From RPQJ01 sp963732415 (GTDB taxonomy: Bacteria; Pseudomonadota; Gammaproteobacteria; Steroidobacterales; Steroidobacteraceae): a stretch of 64,000 nucleotides of DNA. The DNA is taken from positions 124,001 to 188,000 of the forward strand of contig CAVSZK010000021.1 of assembly GCA_963732415.1 (NCBI GenBank). The letters are read 5' to 3'. The notes beneath the pieces are model-generated. The model was not told the DNA's origin. It worked only from the letters and a program-made list of their open reading frames with translations, and made no database searches. The first letter of the stretch is position 1. The number at the start of each line of letters is the position of its first letter. The translations under genes were made by a program, and so were the position numbers. Positions 39,539-46,756 of this stretch are shown piece after piece.

Positions 39539-40248
39539 AATCGAAACTGCCCGGCGGCTTCGGTGTCGCCTGTCTCGCCGTCATCCTGGTGATGCCGCTG
39601 CTGTTGATCAATGACGCGTTCGCCGCTCGCGGCGGCGGTGGAGGCGGCGCACGCGGTGGTGGTGGTGGGCGCAGTGGTGGCGGCAGCTACTCCAGGCAGG
39701 GCCCGGCATCGAGTGGCGGATTTTCGCACCAGAGTGCAGGCCCGTCGTCGAGTCGCGACACCCAGTCACCCAGCCGCGGGCAGGATTCGCGCCCTGCCGC
39801 GGCGACGAACGATCGCCCTTCGGCTGGAACCGATCGGCCGCCGCCGGGCAATCGCCCCCCCGAAGGCACCCGACCGCCCGAGGGCACCCGACCGCCCGAG
39901 GGCACGCGGCCACCGCCCCCACCGCCCCCGCCCGGTTATCGCCCGCCACCGCCACCCCCACCGCCTCCCTACGGTGGCTACTACGGTGGCGGTTGGGACT
40001 ATTACGACAACAGTGCCGCGTTCGTGACGGGCGTGGTCGTCGGCGGCGCCGTAGTTGCGGCCTCCAGCGACTACGACGACGAGACAACCACCACGACGAC
40101 CACGACCACGACGACTGGCGGACTGCCCTGCGATCCGACGGTTATCGACGTGGACAACGTTCGGTATTACCAGTGCGGCTCGCAGTTCTACGTCGAGGCC
40201 TACGGTGGCAGCGGGCCGATCTACATGCCGGTAGCACCACCGGGCTGA
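39535..40248 (+). CDS. Gly/Pro-rich exported protein (DUF6515-like C-terminus)
   Basis: 237 residues. A signal peptide (residues 1-30) is followed by a Gly-rich segment, a Ser/Arg/Gln-rich segment, three PPEGTR repeats, Pro runs, one short hydrophobic segment (about 160-176, VTGVVVGGAVVAAS), an 11-Thr tract, and a C-terminal module CDPTVIDVDNVRYYQCGSQFYVEA with two Cys. The YYxCGSxxYVxAYGG sequence is like the DUF6515 end domain. It overlaps the DUF2092 gene by 4 nt, so the two probably function together at the cell envelope. Confidence 0.8.
   Translation: MKSKLPGGFGVACLAVILVMPLLLINDAFAARGGGGGGARGGGGGRSGGGSYSRQGPASSGGFSHQSAGPSSSRDTQSPSRGQDSRPAAATNDRPSAGTDRPPPGNRPPEGTRPPEGTRPPEGTRPPPPPPPPGYRPPPPPPPPPYGGYYGGGWDYYDNSAAFVTGVVVGGAVVAASSDYDDETTTTTTTTTTTGGLPCDPTVIDVDNVRYYQCGSQFYVEAYGGSGPIYMPVAPPG
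39856..39909 (+). repeat. Three 18-nt repeats encoding PPEGTR
   Basis: Three consecutive 18-nt units (39856-39873, 39874-39891, 39892-39909) differing at a few bases encode PPEGTR three times and then a Pro run. It lies inside the Gly/Pro-rich protein gene. Confidence 0.9.
40084..40116 (+). repeat. Eleven-threonine codon tract
   Basis: Eleven successive Thr codons using aca, acc, acg and act. Mixed codons argue that the Thr run is kept at protein level rather than created by slippage of a short repeat. Confidence 0.85.
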
Positions 40249-40273
40249 GTCGATGAAGAGGGTGGACCGACCC

Positions 40274-40669
40274 TCAGGGCTCGTTGTGCCCTGAAATCCT
40301 CGAGGGGTCGCCGCGGGGTTCAGGGTTCTCGACCGCGTGCTGCCACGGCCAGCGTCCGTCCACTTCCAGCTGCAGCGCCATGCTCAGGAACGTGCGAATG
40401 ATCACTATCAGCCCGAGGATCAGCACGTTCTCGAGCGTCGGTGCGACCACGACCGTGCGGATGATGTCGCCGGCGATCAGGATCTCGAGGCCGAGCAGGA
40501 TCGCGCGACCGAGGCCCTGGCGGTAGGCCCGGTACGAGCTCCCGAAATCCGGCCCACGGCGCACGAGGAAGCGCATCGTCGCGACAATCGCGCCGATCAC
40601 GATGACGAACACGCCGGCGGCGTCCACCACGTTCCCGACCAGCTCCATGATTTCGCGGTAATAGTTCAT
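40274..40669 (-). CDS. DUF1622 family membrane protein
   Basis: 131 residues, start ATG 40669. The DUF1622 pattern is seen: VDAAGVFVIVIGAIVATMRFL, YRAYRQGLGRAILLGLEILIAGDIIRT, then VLILGLIVIIRTFLSMALQLEVDG-W, giving three membrane segments. Family function unknown. It closes a three-gene minus-strand cluster (MAPEG, methyltransferase, DUF1622) with 85 nt between it and the methyltransferase. Confidence 0.88.
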   Translation of the reverse strand: MNYYREIMELVGNVVDAAGVFVIVIGAIVATMRFLVRRGPDFGSSYRAYRQGLGRAILLGLEILIAGDIIRTVVVAPTLENVLILGLIVIIRTFLSMALQLEVDGRWPWQHAVENPEPRGDPSRISGHNEP

Positions 40670-40754
40670 TGACTGAATATGAGCGTGCTTCGCTCTGCCT
40701 GCAATGCCCCGGCGCGATGCTGTGGCCAGTCGCGATACCAGTGGCCGCCGCGGC

Positions 40755-41531
40755 TCATGCCATCCCGACCATGACCAGCTGTTCGCCGGGAATTCGCAGG
40801 CCGTCCGGGCCTTGGTACCGGCTGAACCCTCGTGCAATCTCGTCCCATACGTCGTCCCGGCCGAGTTCGCCCACCACGGAAACCAGTTCCCCAAGTGACG
40901 GCGACATTCGCAGTGTCTCGAGTGCCGAGGCCAGGTCGCGGTAGCTGCGGCACACCGGCACGACCTGCGTGCGTACGCCCGTGAATCCTGTCTTGATGAG
41001 TGCAGCCCGCACATCTGCTGCACCGACCCGGAACGCCTGTATGTAGTCCGGCGCCGGTTCCGGCAGCGCGCACCGCGAAGTGACGGCCGCGACCGGTATC
41101 GAGTGAAATGGCTCGCGCTCCAACGGTCCATAGACCGAGATCACCAGGCTCCCGCCGGTGCGCAAGGCGCGGCGGATGCTAACGAGCGCGCGGTCGAGGT
41201 TGCGGAAATACATGACGCAGTTGCGGGCCAGCGCAACGTCGAAGGAGCCCGGCTCGAGCGCGAGGTCCTCGGCCAGGCACTCATGGATTGCGATTGACGG
41301 CGGCGGATCCATCACGCCGCTGCGCGCAGCGAGACCACTCATCCTGGTCAGCGAAATGTCCGTCGCCAGCACGTAGCCCGACGGTCCCACGATCTCCGCC
41401 GCGAGCAGCGCCATGTCGCCGCCGCCGCTGCCGACGTCCAGTACTCGCTGGCCTGGCGTGATCCGCGCCTCCTCGAGCATGCACGCGGCCACGGGCGCGA
41501 GCGCCTCGTCGTAGGCCGTCAAGCGCTGCAT
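40755..41531 (-). CDS. Class I SAM-dependent methyltransferase
   Basis: 258 residues from ATG 41531 (MQRLTAYDEALAPV). Motif I is VLDVGSGGGDMALLAAE; a downstream acidic residue lies in VLATDISLTRM, and NCVMYFRNLDRALVSIRRALRTGGSLVISVYG gives motifs post-I to III, the UbiE/Methyltransf_25 fold. The cluster with a MAPEG protein gives no substrate clue. It lies 14 nt after that gene, so they are co-transcribed. Confidence 0.85.
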   Translation of the reverse strand: MQRLTAYDEALAPVAACMLEEARITPGQRVLDVGSGGGDMALLAAEIVGPSGYVLATDISLTRMSGLAARSGVMDPPPSIAIHECLAEDLALEPGSFDVALARNCVMYFRNLDRALVSIRRALRTGGSLVISVYGPLEREPFHSIPVAAVTSRCALPEPAPDYIQAFRVGAADVRAALIKTGFTGVRTQVVPVCRSYRDLASALETLRMSPSLGELVSVVGELGRDDVWDEIARGFSRYQGPDGLRIPGEQLVMVGMA

Positions 41532-41545
41532 CCGTGCCGGTCGTC

Positions 41546-41932
41546 TCAGTGGAGCTGGGCGAGGATCATCAGGATCCCCGCGAACCCGGCGGTCCACACC
41601 ACGGTGCGAAGCCAGGGGATGCCCGCGATGTACACGACCGCGTAAGCCATCCGAGCGTAAACGAAGAGCTTTGCGCCCATGACGGTCATGTCGTTGCTGA
41701 CGCCCGCCGCATGCGCGACGAGCACCAGCGCGGCAAATGGCAGCAGGCTTTCAGCCATGTTGCGGTAGGCACGCTGCGCGCGGCCGACCCATCCCTTGCC
41801 GTCGACCGGTGTTTCACGGTTTCCGGCCAGCACCGGCGCGGGGAACTGCATCATCCCGCCGGTGACTGCGACCAGGAGCTGAACGATCCAGAGCCCTACG
41901 GCACAGACCAGCATCGTGAGTTCCACTGTCAT
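41546..41932 (-). CDS. MAPEG family membrane protein
   Basis: 128 residues, from ATG 41932 with GGGAG 7-8 nt upstream (ATG 41950 is an alternative). Four membrane helices are visible; RAYRNMAESLLPFAALVL is the conserved MAPEG helix (RAxxNxxE) and YARMAYAVVYIAGIPWLRTVVW the third and fourth helix. Bacterial MAPEG proteins are poorly characterised; eukaryotic ones make glutathione conjugates or leukotrienes. First of the three-gene cluster. Confidence 0.85.
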   Translation of the reverse strand: MTVELTMLVCAVGLWIVQLLVAVTGGMMQFPAPVLAGNRETPVDGKGWVGRAQRAYRNMAESLLPFAALVLVAHAAGVSNDMTVMGAKLFVYARMAYAVVYIAGIPWLRTVVWTAGFAGILMILAQLH

Positions 41933-42077
41933 TCGAAATTCTCCCTTCATTGCGACTTAAGGCGGCGCGGGCGCGCACGACCTGCCGGCCCCGAACTCTA
42001 CACGGGTCCAGTGGCCAGCCGCGACAGGCCGCGGCGGCGTGGGCGCCGTGCTGCCAGGGCGGGCAGACGCTCCGCAG

Positions 42078-42905
42078 TCAGGACAGGTAGCCGCTCTTCC
42101 TGGCGCCGGAAATCGTCAACTTGCGAGCTAGCCTGCGCGAGAGCCGCATCAGCACGTAGCCCACCCGGGCCATGGGGCCGGTCGGCAGCACGATGGCTTC
42201 GCTTTCCACGGCGCGCACGATGTCCTCGGCGACGACGCTCGGGTGGCAACCGTCCGTGTCGTAGTATTTCTGGAGTTTCCCGATCTGCGCTTCCGTCATG
42301 CCCGGCGCGGTTCCACTCACGTGCACGATGGGCGTGTTGATGATGCCAGGGCAGACGATCAGCACCGAGATGTCGGTGTCGTGCAGTTCGAGCGCCAGTA
42401 CCTCGGACAGCCCGACCACCGCGTGCTTCGACGCCGCGTAGGCTGACATGTTCGGCGCCGGCGCGAATCCCGCCAGCGACGCCACGTTGACGATCTTTCG
42501 CTTTCCGCCCGCCGCCCGCATCGAAGGCAGGAAGGCATCGACGCAGTGCACGATCCCAAGGACGTTGATATCGAGGATTCGACGCCACTGAGCGAGCGGC
42601 GTCTCCTCGAAGCTGCCAAGGAACGCCACGCCGGCGTTGTTGACCAGTACGTCCACCGCGCCGATATCCTTCTGGACGGCAGCCGCAAGCGCATTGACCG
42701 AAGCCTCGCTTGCGACATCGCAGGCGAACGCGTGGCAGCGGGCACGGCCGGCAGTGAGATCGAGCCGTGCTTTCTCGAGTGCCTCGGCGTTGACGTCCGA
42801 GATGACGAGTCTTGCTCCGCGCTTCGCAAACGAGCGGGCACACTCCAAGCCGATGCCCGACGCGGCACCGGTGATGAGCACGATCCGGTCCTTCAGGGGC
42901 TTCAT
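42078..42905 (-). CDS. Short-chain dehydrogenase/reductase
   Basis: 275 residues. TGAASGIG cofactor loop near residue 12, NNAG near 88, catalytic SLAG ... YAASK (Tyr-x3-Lys about 155-159). Basic or acidic residue after strand 2 (SDVNAEALEK, Asp) suggests NAD preference. The end ~35 residues are Arg/Lys-rich, which may associate with membranes. The start overlaps the upstream ThDP gene by 4 nt (ATGA type), so the pair is one operon divergent from an AraC regulator. Substrate unknown, likely an alcohol, hydroxyketone or acyl derivative. Confidence 0.9.
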   Translation of the reverse strand: MKPLKDRIVLITGAASGIGLECARSFAKRGARLVISDVNAEALEKARLDLTAGRARCHAFACDVASEASVNALAAAVQKDIGAVDVLVNNAGVAFLGSFEETPLAQWRRILDINVLGIVHCVDAFLPSMRAAGGKRKIVNVASLAGFAPAPNMSAYAASKHAVVGLSEVLALELHDTDISVLIVCPGIINTPIVHVSGTAPGMTEAQIGKLQKYYDTDGCHPSVVAEDIVRAVESEAIVLPTGPMARVGYVLMRLSRRLARKLTISGARKSGYLS

Positions 42906-44608
42906 GCGGAGGGTCCAAAATAGACTTCGAAGAACCGACCTACGACGGACTCCGGAATGGACAGGTTCGCTTCCTTGCTGGTCCGCACGCAGACCAGCGC
43001 AGGACCCTCGTGCGCTTTCGCGCGCGCCAGCGCCGGAGCCAGCTCGGCGATGGAATCGACGTACTCGCCGTGGCAGCCGAGACCTTTTGCAACGGTGTCC
43101 CAGCGGACCTCGCCCATGGCCGTGCCGAAGTCGCGCCCCCAGCGGGCAACTTCATTCGGGATTTCCATGGTCCACTGGCCCTCTGCCATCACGACGACCG
43201 TGATCTTGATCCCCTGGTGCGCGGCGGTCTCGAGTTCCATAACGTTGAAGCCGGCAGCACCGTCGCCGGTCACGCACACGACCTCGCGCGACGGGTCCCC
43301 GAGCTTCGAGCCGATGGCGGCCGGGATCCCGGTGCCGAGCATGCCGAGTTCCAGGATGCCGTGAAACGACGATGGCCGCGTGGAGGGCAGCGCGATGGTT
43401 GCCCACAGCGACGTATTGCCTCCGTCCACGTGGTACACAGCGTCACCGCCGAAAACGCCGCCCACGACGGCGCAGGCCTGGCCGGGGTGGATGCCGGGGC
43501 CGTTCCAGGCGGCGACCTGCGCCTGGATGGATTCTTTCCACGCTGCCTGCGCGGTACGCAGTCGGTCGAGGTCCTTGCGGCCTGCGCTCACGGTCTTCAT
43601 CGTCCGCAGCCGGGCAACCAGGCCCGACAGCGTCGCCTTTGCGTCTGCCACGATGCCGAGCGTCACCGGTCTCGACACGCCGATGTGGCGCGGGTCGACA
43701 TCCACGTGGATCAGCTTGCAGTTCTTCGGGTCACCCCAGTACTTGTCGAAGGGTACGTCGAGATTGCCGATTCGCGAGCCGACCGCGAGCATCACGTCCG
43801 CATTACGGCGCAGGTCGTCGGCTGACGGGCTCTGCGACATGAAGCACAGCGGGTGGTCGTGCGGCATCACGCTGCGCCCGGCCAGCGACGGAATGACGGG
43901 GCAGTTCAACAGTTCCGCGAGCTCGATCAGTTCCGGGTTCGCGGAGGCGCGATCGACACCACAGCCCGCGAAGATGACAGGCGCCTTCGCACCAGCCAGC
44001 AGTTTCGCTGCCGCATCGAGTTGCGCCGCGGATGGTTGCGGCGAGCCCGCGCGCCCCGATTCAGCGCTGTAGATCGGCGCGGTTGCCGAATCACCGGTTG
44101 CGTATAGCACCGGACCCGGGACCTCGAGGTGCACTGGACCGGGACGTCCTGCCCACATCTCGCGAAAGCCCATGCGCACAAGCTCTGGAATACGCATCCA
44201 GTCGAATATCGGCCCGCCCCACTTCACCACCGGCTTGAAAAGGTCCAGCTGGTCCTGGCCCTGAAAGGTTGCCGGCGTTGACGGGTACACGATGCCCGGG
44301 CGGTGCTGCGAGGTGATCGCGACCACCGGCACGCCTTCGTGTCGCGCGGTGAGCACGCCGGGGATGAGGTTTGCCGACCCGGGGCCCGGGTTACCCAGCA
44401 CCGCCGCAACCTGCCCGGTGGTCTTGTACAGGCCCTCGGCCATGTGAACGCCGGCCGATTCGTGCCGCACCGGGATGCGACGGATCCCATTTGCCTCGAG
44501 GGCCGCCAGCAGCGGGTCGATCTCGGGGCAGGGCAGGCCGAAGATGAACTTCACGCCTTCGTTCGCCAGGGCCCGTGCCAGCAGTTCACCACCGGTAAGT
44601 TCGCTCAT
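42902..44608 (-). CDS. ThDP-dependent enzyme (acetolactate synthase-like)
   Basis: 568 residues. N-terminal pyrimidine-binding domain with catalytic Glu in RHESAGVHMAEG near residue 50; central TPP_enzyme_M domain (about 195-325); C-terminal domain with GDGAAGFNVMELETA (the GDG-x~27-N motif region). GNPGPGSANLIPGVLTARHEGVPVVAIT is the ALS-family turn. This could be an acetolactate synthase, benzoylformate-type decarboxylase or oxalyl-CoA decarboxylase; motifs alone do not decide. It is coupled to the SDR and divergent from an AraC-type regulator, so an inducible catabolic pair is likely. Confidence 0.88.
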   Translation of the reverse strand: MSELTGGELLARALANEGVKFIFGLPCPEIDPLLAALEANGIRRIPVRHESAGVHMAEGLYKTTGQVAAVLGNPGPGSANLIPGVLTARHEGVPVVAITSQHRPGIVYPSTPATFQGQDQLDLFKPVVKWGGPIFDWMRIPELVRMGFREMWAGRPGPVHLEVPGPVLYATGDSATAPIYSAESGRAGSPQPSAAQLDAAAKLLAGAKAPVIFAGCGVDRASANPELIELAELLNCPVIPSLAGRSVMPHDHPLCFMSQSPSADDLRRNADVMLAVGSRIGNLDVPFDKYWGDPKNCKLIHVDVDPRHIGVSRPVTLGIVADAKATLSGLVARLRTMKTVSAGRKDLDRLRTAQAAWKESIQAQVAAWNGPGIHPGQACAVVGGVFGGDAVYHVDGGNTSLWATIALPSTRPSSFHGILELGMLGTGIPAAIGSKLGDPSREVVCVTGDGAAGFNVMELETAAHQGIKITVVVMAEGQWTMEIPNEVARWGRDFGTAMGEVRWDTVAKGLGCHGEYVDSIAELAPALARAKAHEGPALVCVRTSKEANLSIPESVVGRFFEVYFGPSA

Positions 44609-44681
44609 TTCGCCCCCTTTTCAGCCTGTAGTCGACGCAAGGTCGGATGGCTCGATTCTCTGCGCGTCGTCGATGACCGTA

Positions 44682-44710
44682 CTGACATTTTCTGCCATCA
44701 TGTTGATACT
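44682..44710 (+). promoter_or_regulatory. Candidate promoter for the AraC-family gene
   Basis: CTGACA at 44682-44687 and GATACT at 44705-44710 are 17 nt apart, five of six and four of six matches to the sigma-70 consensus. The divergent ThDP/SDR operon starts at 44608, so this region can serve as a shared control region. Confidence 0.45.
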
Positions 44711-44766
44711 TTAAGACAACGTGGTTGGTCGCTGGATGGGCGGCCGGCCGCATCGCAGGACCAGGC

Positions 44767-45801
44767 GTGGCCACACTCCAACATCGCTACCCGGCCCGAT
44801 ATTTCCTGCAGCTCCTCGATTACCTGGATGAGCTCGGGCTCGATCGCGAGGCGGTGCTCCGTGCCGCGCGCCTGGGGCCGATCGACGACCCGATGAAGCT
44901 GATGTCGATGCGGCAGGTCGAGGCACTGTTCGCGGTCGCCGAGCGTATGAGCGGACGAACCGACCTGGGCTTCGAGTTCGGGCGGCTCGTCAAGACGACT
45001 TCGCACGACATCCTGGGCTATGCGTTGCTCACGAGTCCGACGCTGGGTCACGCGCTCAGGTTGCTCTCGAGCTACCAGAGGTTGATCAACCCTGCGTTCA
45101 CGCTGGAGTTGCAGCATCATTCGGGCCGGGTCGATCTCGTCTACAAGCCGGCGATGGCGATGTCCCATCGAGCGATGAGAATCGTGCAGGAGACGATCGC
45201 CGTATCCAATCACCACGAGTTCGGATCTCTGCTGCAGCGGGAGCTGCCGTCATACGACATCTATTTTTCGATCGAGCGGCCGCCGCACGCAGCGCGCTAT
45301 GCCGACCTGGCGCCGGCGAAAGTGCACTGGGGTGACCTGTTGCCGGGGCTTCGCCTGTCGATGGACGCTGCAATGCTCGACAGGCCACTTGCGATGGCGG
45401 ATCCGCGCGCCATGCAGGCGGCCGAGCAGCGCTGCGTGGCGATGATGCGCGGCGCCCGCAGCAGCCGCAGGTGGAGCGAATGGTGCCGCATGATGCTGCG
45501 CGAGGCGGAAGACAGCCAGCCGACGCTCGAACAACTGGCGAGCTTCGTCAATCTCTCCGCACGAACGCTCGGCAGGTACCTCGATGCCGAGGACACCGGT
45601 TTTCGAGAACTGTCGCTGCAGGTTCGGACCGAGCGTGCCAAGCGCCTGCTCGAAAGGGGCGAGCAGTCGGTGACCCGGATCGCCTATCGGCTCGGCTACA
45701 GCGACGTCGCGAGTTTCATTCGCAGCTTCAGGAGTCGGGCGGGTTGCTCGCCAGGAGCATGGGGCAAAGCGCGTGCCTCAGCCGGTCGCGTCCGCCATTA
45801 G
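44767..45801 (+). CDS. AraC family transcriptional regulator (Arabinose_bd type)
   Basis: 344 residues from GTG 44767, with AGGA 6 nt upstream; TTG 44725 is an alternative. The N-terminal half matches the Arabinose_bd sensor type (SHDILGYALLTSPTLGHALRLLSSYQRLINPAF), and the last ~90 residues have two HTH helices (TLEQLASFVNLSARTLGRYL and SVTRIAYRLGYSDVASFIRSFR). It is divergent from the ThDP/SDR operon and is its likely regulator. The 3' end overlaps the convergent histone-deacetylase-like gene by 24 nt. Confidence 0.9.
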   Translation: MATLQHRYPARYFLQLLDYLDELGLDREAVLRAARLGPIDDPMKLMSMRQVEALFAVAERMSGRTDLGFEFGRLVKTTSHDILGYALLTSPTLGHALRLLSSYQRLINPAFTLELQHHSGRVDLVYKPAMAMSHRAMRIVQETIAVSNHHEFGSLLQRELPSYDIYFSIERPPHAARYADLAPAKVHWGDLLPGLRLSMDAAMLDRPLAMADPRAMQAAEQRCVAMMRGARSSRRWSEWCRMMLREAEDSQPTLEQLASFVNLSARTLGRYLDAEDTGFRELSLQVRTERAKRLLERGEQSVTRIAYRLGYSDVASFIRSFRSRAGCSPGAWGKARASAGRVRH

Positions 45802-46746
45802 GCGCTCGATGTGCGTCGTGCCGCTCGCTGCGAGCGCCTTCAGGTCGTAGCCACCTTCGAGCGTGGATACGACCCGGCCAGTGGCGTAGCGATCGGCGAC
45901 GGTACGGACGACATCGGTGACCCACGCGTAATCGTCCGTCGCAAGCCGCAACTGGGCCAGTGGGTCGGACGCGTGCGCGTCGAAGCCCGCCGAGACGAGG
46001 ATCATCTGCGGTGCGAATGCCTCGAGCGCCGGGAGCCAATGCTCGGTGACCGCTGCGCGAAATTCCGCACTGCCGCTTTCGGCCGGCAGCGGGCAATTGA
46101 CGATGCGCCCGGGGACCGATGGCGGGTTCATGTCCGGGTAGAGCGGGTACTGGAACAGCGAGCACAGCAGCACGCGATCATCGTTGCGGAATATGTCCTC
46201 GGTGCCATTCCCCAGGTGCACGTCGAAATCGAGGATGGCCACGCGCTCGAGGCCATGACGTTCGAGTGCGTGCGCGGCGCCAACCGCCACGTTGTTGAAC
46301 AGGCAGAATCCCATCGCGCGACTGCTCTCGGCGTGATGGCCAGGGGGGCGCACGTTGCAGAATGCGCGGCGGGCGCGTCCGGACATCAGCAGGTCCACGG
46401 CGAGCACGTTCGCGCCAGCTGCCCGCAACGCCGCCTCGAGCGTCTCCGGACACATCGCGGTGTCCGGATCGAGGATCTCGAGCCCGGCTGAAGGGGCCTT
46501 CGCACGGATGTATTCGAGGTACTCGGCGGGGTGGACCCGTGCGAGTTGCTCATTGGTCGCGCGCGGCGCTTCGAAATGTTCCAGCAGATCGTAGAGTCCC
46601 CGCGTGCGGAGTTCTTCCGGAATGACGGCCACACGTGCCGGTTGCTCGGCATGGCCGGATGCCATCTGGTGCAGGCGACATGCAGGATGCGCGATGAACG
46701 CGACCTGCGTCCGCTCGGCGTCTGCCACGGGTGGGGTCGTTGCCAT
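45778..46746 (-). CDS. Histone deacetylase family protein (acetylpolyamine amidohydrolase-like)
   Basis: 322 residues. Zinc-hydrolase motifs of the arginase/HDAC fold: RPPGHHAESSRAMGFCLFNN (catalytic His pair), ILDFDVHLGNG (Asp/His ligands), VSAGFDAHASDPL (Asp ligand) and LEGGYD. Bacterial members deacetylate acetylpolyamines or acetyl-lysine. It lies 10 nt after the RND permease on the same strand, so could be in the same transcript, though no functional link is known. Confidence 0.9.
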   Translation of the reverse strand: MATTPPVADAERTQVAFIAHPACRLHQMASGHAEQPARVAVIPEELRTRGLYDLLEHFEAPRATNEQLARVHPAEYLEYIRAKAPSAGLEILDPDTAMCPETLEAALRAAGANVLAVDLLMSGRARRAFCNVRPPGHHAESSRAMGFCLFNNVAVGAAHALERHGLERVAILDFDVHLGNGTEDIFRNDDRVLLCSLFQYPLYPDMNPPSVPGRIVNCPLPAESGSAEFRAAVTEHWLPALEAFAPQMILVSAGFDAHASDPLAQLRLATDDYAWVTDVVRTVADRYATGRVVSTLEGGYDLKALAASGTTHIERLMADATG

Positions 46747-46756
46747 GCGTGGCCTG

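Noticed and set aside
39856..40116. Repeats as possible CRISPR or mobile element
   Set aside because: They are in-frame coding repeats of a secreted protein, with no spacers or transposase.
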